Positions 23,995-32,658 of a DNA stretch of 64,000 nt are shown here, piece by piece. The notes beneath the pieces were generated by a model that was not told the origin of the DNA, did no database searches, and saw only the letters and a list, made by a program, of their open reading frames with translations. The stretch lies in assembly GCF_029784155.1 (NCBI RefSeq), contig NC_073693.1, positions 190,643,127 through 190,707,126 of the forward strand. The letters run 5' to 3'. The first letter of the stretch is position 1. Every line of letters begins with the position of its first letter. The position numbers were made by a program, and so were the translations under genes. Source of the DNA: Uranotaenia lowii. Lineage: Eukaryota; Arthropoda; Insecta; Diptera; Culicidae.

Positions 23995-24573
23995 ACCGAA
24001 CTTATCACAAACCGGCAGCGGCAGATTGCAGATCTCCAACGGACGAACGCCAACCCGGCTGGGAGTGAGCGAATCATCGAGTCCCTTGCAACTGGTATCG
24101 ACGAGTTCCGGTACGATCCTGACGGTAGAATATTTTTTGAATCCGGGTACGTGCGCTTCGAAGACGTTTTCAAGGGAGTTGGCAAGCAGTTGGACGAAAA
24201 CGCATAGGTGAGGTTGCTTCTTCGTAAGATTGGCATGCAGTTCCATGAACGCTATGTGAACAGCATCCTGCCAAAGCATCCCCGAGAATTCCTGTTCGAA
24301 GAAACTATCACGAAATTAAAGAAACTTTTCGGAAAGCAAACATCGCTCTTTAACTTTGCTATCAGTGTCTTCAGTACGCGAAGATCGATGCTGATGACAA
24401 TTTTACCTACGCGGCCTCCATCAACAAAAATTGTGAAGCGTCCCAGTTGACGAAGCTCTCCAACGATCAATTAAGGGCGCTCCGGTTTGCCTGTGGTCTC
24501 CAGTCACCTCGCGATGCAGACATCCGGACACAATTGCAAACTTGAAGCAGAAGAAGCCGCACCCGCCGGTGAT
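23995..24573 (+). pseudogene. Ty3/gypsy-type gag, N-terminal part
   Basis: The plus-strand frame reads GSERIIESLATGIDEFRYDP, DGRIFFESGYVRFEDVFKGV, an in-frame TAG near 24206, then RKIGMQFHERYVNSILPKHP and ETITKLKKLFGKQTSLFN. This resembles the structural (Gag) protein of insect Ty3/gypsy retrotransposons, which forms the particle that packages element RNA. Later codons shift frame. The upstream LTR and primer-binding site are not recognisable. A hAT-like element at 24582 splits this part from the rest of gag. Confidence 0.7.
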
Positions 24574-25725
24574 GGAACCACTAGGATTGTTCGATCTTCG
24601 GGAAAAGATCGATCTCCCAGATCGATCCAGATGAACGGTTCTGGAATCGATCCATCTAAAAAATCGGAGCTAGAAGATCGATCTCCGATTAATTGATCTT
24701 TTCCATTTGTAACAAGAAGGAACTGCTTTTAATTAAAAATATGCTAAAAGACACAAAATTTCAAATTTATAACTTTTCTACATGTAGAAAGAAAAAAAAA
24801 ACAAGCGCTTTTATGAAAGGTGAACCGGAGTTAGTGTTTTGAAACAACACTAATCAAATTCCAAATATTTCGGATATTTGATATTTTTGAGTAATGTACT
24901 GACACGAAATATTTAAGATCTTAAAACAATTTATTTGGAGGTTTTTTTTATTAAGATTTTTTAATGTATATGAGAGATGTCGAACAAAATATGCAGAAAA
25001 AAATCAAAAATCAAATAAATTATTTTTTTTGGAAAAAGTCATTTTTAGAAAATCGCTGTTATTTTTTAAGATTAGCGAATTCTAGTAAATTTTTTAATAA
25101 TAATCAATCACAAACACCTTCCTGCACTCAATTCACAAGGTTTGGAAATAATTTGCAAAATTGTATTCCAATAAATTAAAAATTTCTAAAACTATTTTCC
25201 AACTGATTATGAATGCTTATTGAAAAAAAAATCGGCTCGACAAGGAATCGAACTCGAGTTTTTTTTTATTATCTCTTCGACACCTTACCAATAAGTAAAT
25301 CGTTAGATGTAAACTAGTCAAGCTGTAGTTCTATAATTCAGTTGGCTTCATCAAATTAAATTCGCTGCTAGATTCTACGGCAGGAAACGCTAACTGATTT
25401 TCAGATTTCGGCACAAAAATTCAAAGTGCATTTTAAAACATTTATATCTTCTGCATTCAAAATTCATTCAGTTGGGAAATTGACTTTTTCAGTGTCTGAA
25501 CACGAAACAATGATGTTTTCTATGGTTAAATGAGCTTCAGCCTTAAGGTGACCATTATCCCCTTTTTCCCTATATAAGAAAAAAAGATCGGAAGATCGAA
25601 TCGAAAATAAACCGATTTAATCGATTTTTTACTGATCGAAGAATCGATCCAAAAAATCGAAAATCGGAGTTGAAAAGATCGATCTTCCAAGGATCGATCC
25701 AAGATCGACCAATCCTAGGAACCAC
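24574..25725. mobile_element. hAT-like element in gag, GATCGAT-rich ends
   Basis: GGAACCAC at 24574-24581 and 25718-25725 is a perfect 8-bp target duplication. The termini read TAGGATTGTTCGATCTT and, inverted, TAGGATTGGTCGATCTT. The outer ~130 bp on both sides are packed with GATCGATC/AAGATCGATC motifs, a layout typical of subterminal transposase-binding repeats. The 1,136-bp element has no transposase. The flanking gag frame continues across the site if one duplication copy and the insert are disregarded, so it entered a gag that was then still in frame at this point. A partial TA-flanked element (25205-25570) is nested inside. Confidence 0.85.
25205..25570 (-). mobile_element. Partial TA-flanked element, copy D, reversed
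   Basis: In reverse orientation this matches the left half of copy B: terminus GGGAAAAAGGGGATAATGG next to TA at 25571-25572, then CACCTTAAGG, CATTGTTTCG, TTCGCTGCTAG and the tRNA-like module with the B box antisense at 25243-25253. The module's A box is degraded. It is nested in the hAT-like element at 24582-25717. Confidence 0.6.
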
Positions 25726-26225
25726 TCTGACGCTGGAAAACCTGGGGGAGGAGTGCGATCGGATCATCAACGTCAAACAAGACACAAAAATGATCGAAAA
25801 GAAGGGGAAACGACAAGTACATCAACAGGATCACCCATCATTGAAAGCCTGCTATCGAGAAGGTCCCAAAAACATCCTGCTGGGTTTGTGGAGACCAACA
25901 TTACGTCAAGGATTGCCCTTACCAACATCGTTATTGCAGCAAGTGCAGAAAGAAGAGACACAAAGATGGTTATTGTTCCTCTGCTGGGCAGAAACCATTC
26001 AAGCCGGTCGACCAACCAAAGCTCAAGGACACCGCCAAATCCAATGGCACTTTGGTTAATCGATTACACCACTCTACGAAACGGAAATACATCAAGGTGG
26101 ATCTCAACAACTTCCCAGTTCAGTAACAATCAGACTATGCGTCGGACATTACAATCATCTCCGAACAGGTCTAGGAAACAATTGATCAATCAGCAATTCA
26201 AGAGCCGGAAGTTGTAGCTGTCAGC
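25726..26225 (+). pseudogene. Ty3/gypsy gag C-terminus with zinc knuckles and protease remnant
   Basis: LTLENLGEECDRIIN and DTKMIEK are followed by two zinc-knuckle-like motifs, CWVCGDQHYVKDC (C-x2-C-x3-H-x4-C, about 25878-25916) and CSKCRKKRHKDGYC (C-x2-C-x4-H-x4-C, about 25937-25978). These bind element RNA in the Gag particle. Next come KYIKVDLNNFPVQ and SDITIISEQV, the flanks of a retroviral-type aspartic protease. The DTG active-site motif is destroyed and there are in-frame stops. Frameshifts separate the blocks. Confidence 0.7.
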
Positions 26226-26910
26226 GCATCAGGAGACGAGATTGGTATCATCGACGAATTCCTTGCAAACATCACCGTCCATGGTACCACCAAGCAAGGT
26301 CGGTTTTTATTTCAACCAACCCGGATCTCAACGTCTTCGGTATCGACACGATCGATCAGTTCAATTTCTGGTCGTTCCCATTCAACACACTGATCCAGTC
26401 CGTGCAGCAGAAACCAATATTCGACGTTGCCGTTTCTGCGCCGTAAAATTCCCGAGGAAAACCAATCTGGAGTTATGGCCGAATTCAACGAAGCTCTGGG
26501 AGCGCAACCATGTCGACTACTCTGGTCTTGTGGATGGCTACTACTACCTAGCTATCGTTGACGCATATTCCAAGTGGCCCGTTCCCAGTTCGTGAGCTCA
26601 ACGTTCAGGCAGTTCTGCGAATCTAACCGGGTCTGCCACCTGATCACGTATCCGTATCACCCGCCGCAGTCAAACGGACAAGCGGATAGGTTCGTTTACA
26701 CACTGAAAAAGGGAACTTAAGAAGCTCGTCAAGGGAGATAGCAGGTAAACTTTCCAGCATCTTCAAATTCTGTTGTCCACGTACCGTTCAACACCGAATC
26801 GAAACGCTCCCGAAGAGACACCTGCTGAACTTTTCCTGAAAAGACCGGTTCGATCAACTCTGGATCTTGCCAAGCCGCAGATTCCGAGCCCAACTGAGCT
26901 GAGCACGAAG
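26226..26910 (+). pseudogene. Ty3/gypsy integrase remnant, RT/RNase H deleted
   Basis: After a short linker (FGIDTIDQFNFWSFPFNT, the stretch normally ahead of reverse transcriptase) the reading jumps to integrase: LELWPNSTKLWERNHVDYSG, DGYYYLAIVDAYSKWP, then in another frame FRQFCESNRV, YPYHPPQSNGQADRFV, and STPNRNAPEETPAELFLK. These are the catalytic core blocks of the enzyme that inserts the cDNA. The first catalytic Asp (HVDY) is present and the final Glu is Asp (QADRF). The whole RT and RNase H region, expected to be over 2 kb, is missing between linker and integrase, so the element cannot move by itself. Confidence 0.75.
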
Positions 26911-27068
26911 CAACGACATGATGATAGTTTCATCCAACCTCCTGCCACCATCTATTCCAAGTCTCCTGACCGTCCAGTCCAAAATCGTAGGCTTCCCAAT
27001 TGGACTACTATTACTCAAAAGAGTAAAAATCGTGGATCCAATTGGACTACAATCTACTACGATTTCTC

Positions 27069-27250
27069 TTAAAGGAGGAGATACCAAGGAATAGTCGAGT
27101 CAGCTATGACTTGCTGCCATGGCTATGCAGTACCAAGCGTATTCTGACCACGATAGAAACAATACGTAATGAATATCTTAGTCAGTATTTTCCTTGTTTT
27201 ACTTATCGAAGAATACAACAGTAATATTTTTCCCATGTTTAACTTTCAAA
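27069..27250 (+). mobile_element. Gypsy polypurine tract and 3' LTR remnant
   Basis: AAAGGAGGAGAT at about 27072-27083 is a good polypurine tract, the plus-strand primer site of LTR retrotransposons, right after the end of the integrase frame. The following ~170 bp would be the 3' LTR start, but the usual TG...CA ends are not intact and no matching 5' LTR was found. Confidence 0.5.
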
Positions 27251-28624
27251 CAATAAATAATGCATCAAAATGTTTTAGTAAATAAAAATAATTTTTTTGT
27301 TAAATATCTTATGCATCAAACATACTGCCTTCCTGGTTATTGCTAAAGTAAATTCGGTAAATTCATACGAAATACAAAAAAGCACTCTTTAAAGACATTC
27401 CAATTCACAAGTTTTCGAATTCAATGATGATGATGATGATCAATGATGATATTAAAGACTAAAATGTCGAAAATATTTTAGTTTTGCAAAACACACAGGA
27501 TAAATTTTAAAAATTTCGCTATTATTTGTATTACGAGTATGTTTAGGGTTATAGAAAAAGGTAAGAAAATGTGAATTATATATTCCCTTGTTCGTTTAAA
27601 AATCTTATTATTGATCAATCTCTATAAACGACATTTTAGTTTGCCGAAAAAAATTTAGTTGCGCCAACTTGCAACCGGAGGATGGATATTTCCACTGCCG
27701 CATTTTGAAGCACTTCGGGGATGAACATTCGTCTCAAGATTATGATCATCGTTATGATTTATTTAAAAACAATGACGTGAAACGTTATCTCTTTAGATAC
27801 GTGCTGAACTTTGGCGAAAACATATTCCCGGATAAACAATTATCCGCCACCTCTTCAAGAATTCACAATAGAGCTTTGTATTACTTTACATGAAATATTT
27901 TCTTACCCGATCCAGTTTTTTTTGTCTGGAAATTATCACAATGTTAATGAAAATTGCTATTTACTGCTGTTTTAAAAATCGTCTATCATCACCAGCGTCT
28001 CCGATTTTCATACTCTCAAATGAAAGGCAAAAGCTTACTACTGTAAGTTTGTTTACGATGCTTTCAGTTGAAATTCGCCGGTGTTTCTAATGTTGATGAC
28101 GTTAATGATTTTCAAAGTGAACCTGATGATTTTCATATAAAAATCAAGATCTTCAATTTCAAAGAAAAATGAGAATTGTTTTTTTTATGTAATTTTTTTC
28201 AATTTTTTTTTTGTAAATATTAACTATTTCAAAAAGAGATTCATTTCATTTATATTATTATTTTTTTATTTAAGTAAAAGGATTCAATTTGACAAGCAAA
28301 ACAAATTCGAAAATTAAAAAGAAATCGTTTTTTTGCTTTTGCCGTTTGATTCCATAAAATATGGTCTTATAATTTTAATTTAAAAAAAATGATTAAATTT
28401 ATTTTTTTTAATTTTAATGAAAATGAAAGCAATTATTTTTAAACGAGTTTTTTTTTTCTTTCACTCGACTTTTGTGGACCGGTCTGAATGTTATTTTTAC
28501 CATCTTTCATAGCAACCTGAAACTTAAAAGTTTTTTTTGGTAGTTAAAAAAGTTTTTCGATTGTGAACTTCCAAAGCAGTCCAGTTTCAAGTGATCGAAT
28601 GAAAATTGCTGATGCCAACTATTT
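27251..28624. other. AT-rich sequence with one unrecognised short frame
   Basis: A plus-strand frame from about 27630 to 27893 reads through CRKKFSCANLQPEDGYF, CRILKHFGDEHSSQDYDHR and KRYLFRYVLNFGENIFPDK. It has more mixed composition than its surroundings and could be an exon or relic, but I recognise no family and see no compelling splice sites. A GAT microsatellite lies at 27423-27450. The remainder is homopolymer-rich AT sequence. Confidence 0.3.
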
Positions 28625-28995
28625 TCAGAAATGTCAAGAAGATTAAAAAAATGTCCGAAAAAGTCTGGAAGGCGAACATTATTGGTGATTACCTTTTTTT
28701 TGGTCGAAAGATTGCCTAAGAATATTGTGGTGGTGTCGGCGGTACTACGTTGTATGCTTTACTTCCTGTTTTACTACCATCTTTCTGGCATTCCTCACTC
28801 TTCAATTACTTATTCGAATCATTTCCTGCCATTTGTCTACGCAAATTTTGAGTTATGACTGTTTTTCAAAAAATTTCATGTATAAACTCAAAAGTCTGGA
28901 AATGTCTATAAGAAATGACAAAAGTCTGGAAGTCTGGAAACCTAAAAAAAATGTCTGACAAGTGTCGAAAAAGTCTGGAAGATTTGGAAGGTTTA
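28625..28995. repeat. AAAAGTCTGGAAG-bearing short repeat region
   Basis: The motif AAAAAGTCTGGAAG occurs near 28664 and 28965, with further AAAGTCTGGAA copies between 28888 and 28940. The right edge, read inverted, begins CAGTGATGTAAACC, a hAT-like start, but no matching left end or target duplication was found. A truncated MITE is the simplest reading. Confidence 0.35.
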
Positions 28996-29590
28996 CATCA
29001 CTGACCATGATCATCACCATTTTGTTAGTTTCGTTATTGAAAAACTGTTGGCGCTGCGTGTGAAATAGTTTTTCTGAAAATTGCCAATTGGTTGCACAAT
29101 TGACCTGTTTGCTACCTAGATGCTAGGAAGTTCAGTTGTGCTAGCGATTGCTTAGCATCGTTAGTCTGGTGGATGCCACACATACATTAAGAAGTTTGTT
29201 AAAAATAAGTAACTTTAAAAATTAGCCTTTCTGAGAGAAAAAGAGGAGAATAGCTTTATGAGACGGAGTATACAACACACAAGGATGCAACCTTATAAAA
29301 ACGATTACTCTATACAACGTGTGATCAACAGCTATTCGCTAAGTTTTATTTTTTTATTGTTTTATTTGGGATTTGAAGCCTCTCTTGGGTTTATTCATCC
29401 CACTATATTTGCTAAATGTCGTTTTAAAGCTTTTTTTTTAATCAGATTTAAGGTTTTTTTTGCCTTGATAGCAGTGGAGATGAAAGCTTAAATATAATCA
29501 AAAAAGCTTAAATCTGAGATATGTTCTCTTCACGGGTTGTAAAAGGTAGCATCCCTGTGGTACAACATAACATTTTAGCTTTAGTGAGTG

Positions 29591-29850
29591 TTGTATGTAC
29601 ATTAGACTGCACCAAATGACCCGACTTTTGAAAAAGTTATACGCTGCAGGCTAAAATTGATCCTGGGCCTAGTACAAGATCTCATGCCAAATTTGGGCCA
29701 GATCGGACCACGGGAAGGGGTCGCTAAACGAGTCTGAAGTTTGTATGGGATTTTGAGACATTTTGTTCGAGAGGAACATGAAAAACCAGTTTTTCCTCAA
29801 TAACTTTTGTCTCCTTCGACCGATTTCTTCCAAAAACGAATTTTCTTAAA
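29591..29850 (+). mobile_element. Solo arm of the TGTACAT foldback MITE
   Basis: The stretch starts TATGTACATTAGACTGC and continues with GCTGCAGGCTAAAATTGATC, TCATGCCAAATTTGGGCC and CACGGGAAGGGGTCGC. It matches one arm of the complete foldback element at 32220-32658. The second arm is missing, so this is a half element or deletion product. Confidence 0.65.
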
Positions 29851-30439
29851 GCCTAAATTATGACAAATATTTCATCTCAAGGTTGCATTTCAATTAAACT
29901 TAAGGTAAAAAAGTTATTAGGCTTCAAAAATTGGTTAACTTTTTTAAGGGTTATATTCAACACTGTTTTAATGAGGCGACTAAAGTCCGACCAGAACACT
30001 CAAAGTGAAATGCATGCCGTTTCGTCAAATAATGACCGATTTTAACCATTGTTGTTGCACTCGATTGCATTTTTTAATGTTTTTATAATATTTGAGTTTG
30101 GATGATATTCACTTGATAGTTCGGAAAGAAATAAGGGCGGAACAATGCTTGACAATTGAAAAAAAATATTGCATAACCACAGGGGCTCAGGAACATGACT
30201 GGACGATTTGTGATGCCAATAAAAAGATAAATTTTCAAAAACAGGTCCATTTACAGTCTTTTCACGTTTTTCTATAATTTTAACTGTAGTTAAACCCAAG
30301 TACTTTATTTGGTTTAGAGTGTTTTTATATTACAAAAAATAATGAGGTTGACACGTGAAGTTATTCAAAATCTTTTTTTTTATTCATAGAGTAATTAACA
30401 AAGTTTAAATTTTATGCACAACATTTCAGATCAAATTAT
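29851..30439. other. AT-rich non-coding sequence
   Basis: I see no credible gene. Frames of 61 and 85 codons on opposite strands overlap each other and carry no motif. Confidence 0.5.
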
Positions 30440-30711
30440 TTTTTGATGGAGATTTGATTTTTTTTTTTCGATGTGCCTCAACTACCTTCAACAAAAATTG
30501 CAGTTGTTCTTCATTTTTGATTATTTTACCATTACATTCCGAAATCAATGCAACACCTCTTTCGGCACAGTCGTTCACTACGGTTATTATCTTTAAAATC
30601 TCTCTGGTTTTGATTCCATTTGTTAGGATTTTTTTTTAAGTCTTTTGATAAACCAATGATTTAAAAAAAAACTGTTCGTGTTCCTAAGAACGAAACTTGC
30701 AAGTTTGAAAT
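30440..30711 (-). pseudogene. C-terminal part of a split coding relic
   Basis: Minus-strand reading continues the frame at 31862-32139 across the 8-bp duplication: LASFVLRNTNSFFLNHW, then after a stop or shift KTREILKIITVVNDCAERGV, ALISECNGKIIKNEEQLQFL, LKVVEAHRKK. From memory, the AERG...NEEQ block recurs in a family of uncharacterised arthropod and cnidarian proteins that is probably transposon-related; I cannot confirm this here. The relic has at least one stop codon. It was interrupted by the hAT-like element at 30720-31853. Confidence 0.5.
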
Positions 30712-31861
30712 CTGTGAGCCAGAGGTGCAAAGAGATCCCTTCATGTAGCATGCAGCGCACGACTTTAAGCTGATTCTTACAGCCCGACGTCAGCTACATA
30801 AGAATCATCTTGCAAAGTTGCAAACTGATTCTTTCTCCCTTACATACAGAACGTCGAACGTGTCTGCAAGTAAAAGTCAACCGCGAAGGATATGTTGAAA
30901 AGGGAGTGGTGCCCAAACTAGGGTGATTAAGATGAATCATCAGTGGAATCACCCTAGTACCGAGCACGAAAGCACCAACATATCCTTCATAGCGTCATGC
31001 GGGTAGAGTCCGCACGCGTTTCTTGCCGAACGACGACTGAAAGGATGGTCGACATTTTGGTATCACTTTCTTCCTCCGCGTGCTCGGCTCAGATTGGTGG
31101 AACGAACCAAATCACACAAGAACGAGCCGACGAACGTTTAGATTTTGTAACAAGCAGATTTGCCAACAAACATCGTCGTTGGGGGAACATACATATTGAT
31201 CCGCACAAGGAGGATTCTAGCGTTCTGCAACTTGCAAGCTTGCAAACGTACATCGCATCACGGCGCTGCAAGCAAGCAGCTTGCAGACTGTAGCTATCTT
31301 CGGAAATGATTCTTTCTGTTCGGCTCAAGGGATTTTATCTTCGCAGCGTTGCCAGATTGAAAACCGCTCAAATCCGTAGATTTCACGAAAATCAGAAAAT
31401 GTACTGATTTCGGCTAAATAAAACTTGATGATCTTTTTTTTTTTTTTGGTCGTCAGGTAGAATTTTCATTTATCCGCAGAATCCCTTGAATTTATTCGAT
31501 AATCCGTAGAAAATCCGTAGGAAATGCTGAAAATCCGTAGATTTCGAGCATCGATCCGTAGCTCCGTAGAAATGCTCAAAATCCGTAGAACTACGGAGAA
31601 ATCCGTAGATCTGGCAAGGCTGTATCTTCGGGCTTGCAAGTTTGCAAGTGATCTTAACTTCGGAGAATCGTTTGAATTTTTCGGAACGTGCAGTCTTCAC
31701 GCGGTTGAATTTTACTTGCAGACACGTTCGACGTTCTGTACATAAGGGAGAAAGAATCAGGTTGCAACTTTGCAAGATGATTCTTTCGTGGCTGCCGTCG
31801 GGCTGTAAGAATCGGCACTGCATGTAGCGTAAAGGGATCTCTTTGCACCTCTGCTGTGAGC
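30712..31861. mobile_element. hAT-like element with ~170-bp inverted repeats
   Basis: CTGTGAGC at 30712-30719 and 31854-31861 is a perfect 8-bp target duplication. The ends begin CAGAGGTGCAAAGAGATCCC on both strands. Similarity between the two ends extends about 170 bp inward (30720-30890 against 31685-31853), far longer than usual hAT TIRs. The 1,134-bp element encodes no transposase. A further internal stem pairs AAGGATATGTTG with CAACATATCCTT (about 30888/30978) and ACTAGGGTGATT with AATCACCCTAGT. A smaller hAT-like MITE sits within it at 31344-31622. Confidence 0.85.
31336..31630. mobile_element. Small hAT-like MITE nested in the long-TIR element
   Basis: TATCTTCG at 31336-31343 and 31623-31630 is a perfect 8-bp duplication. 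The 279-bp insert starts CAGCGTTGCCAGAT and ends, inverted, CAGCCTTGCCAGAT. Its right half contains about eight copies of the motif ATCCGTAGA or close variants. It has no coding capacity. The nesting shows that it moved after the outer element. Confidence 0.85.
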
Positions 31862-32139
31862 AGATAAAAATTCTCGGTTTCGGCTCTGAGGCTTCCATTC
31901 TCATATGTTACATTTTGTTTAAGTGCTTCAACCATATTTTGTTTTTCTTCCAAGGAAACATTTTTGTCAAAACAAGCCAGAGCAACTAATTTCGCACCAC
32001 GATACCACAAGTGTTTCGCCATTTTCTTTGCAGCAGCTTCGTAAACATTAATTTTACCGCAATCAATAGCGCAATATCGTAGAAGACTTTGAATCATTAG
32101 ACGATCGTTGACGGTTAGTTCTGAGAGTAACAACAACCA
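31862..32139 (-). pseudogene. N-terminal part of a split coding relic
   Basis: The minus-strand frame WLLLLSELTVNDRLMIQSLL, RYCAIDCGKINVYEAAAKKM, AKHLWYRGAKLVALACFDKN, VSLEEKQNMVEALKQNV, ENFYLL looks like genuine helical protein, unlike the random frames around it. Upstream it meets an in-frame TAA (near 32145), and downstream it runs into the hAT-like insertion and continues at 30711. The family is not named; see the entry at 30440-30711. It may be a transposon protein, or a host gene killed by the insertion. Confidence 0.55.
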
Positions 32140-32219
32140 TTCTTAAAAGTTTTTTTGAGATGAAAAAAGATCCTGAGTTAGGTAGAAAAGATGAAACATA
32201 AACCACGCCCAAAGGCGGA

Positions 32220-32658
32220 AATATGTACATTAGACTACCCCAAATTTGTATGGGAATTTAAAACCTATGAAATATTATGCGCTGCAGGTTAAAATTGATT
32301 CTAGTCCTAGTACAAGATCTCATGCCAAATTTGACCAGATCGGACCACGGGAAGGGGACCACCCCGACTCATTAACAGTGATAAATACCATTCTTTAAGA
32401 AAAACCGTTTTTGAAAGAAATCGGCCAACGGGAACCAAAATTATTGACGAAAAACTGGTTTTTCATGTTCCTCTCGAACAAAATGTCTCAAAATCCCATA
32501 CAAACTTCAGGCTCGTTGAGCGACCCCTTCCCGTGGTCTGATCTGGCCCAAATTTGGCATGAGATTTTGTACTAGGCCCAGGATCAATTTTAGCCTGTAG
32601 CGTATAACATTTTACAGGTTTTAAATTTCTCATACAAATTTGGGGCAGTCTGATGTAC
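32220..32658. mobile_element. Foldback MITE, TGTACAT ends
   Basis: The element starts TATGTACATTAGACTACC and ends, inverted, TATGTACATCAGACTGCC. The two arms of roughly 140-200 bp are near-complementary, sharing TGCCAAATTTG...CAGATCGGACCACGGGAAG. Only a short middle (about 32360-32460) is unpaired. The ends suggest a TA target. It has no coding capacity, and a transcript would fold into a long hairpin. A half copy lies at 29591-29850. Confidence 0.85.
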
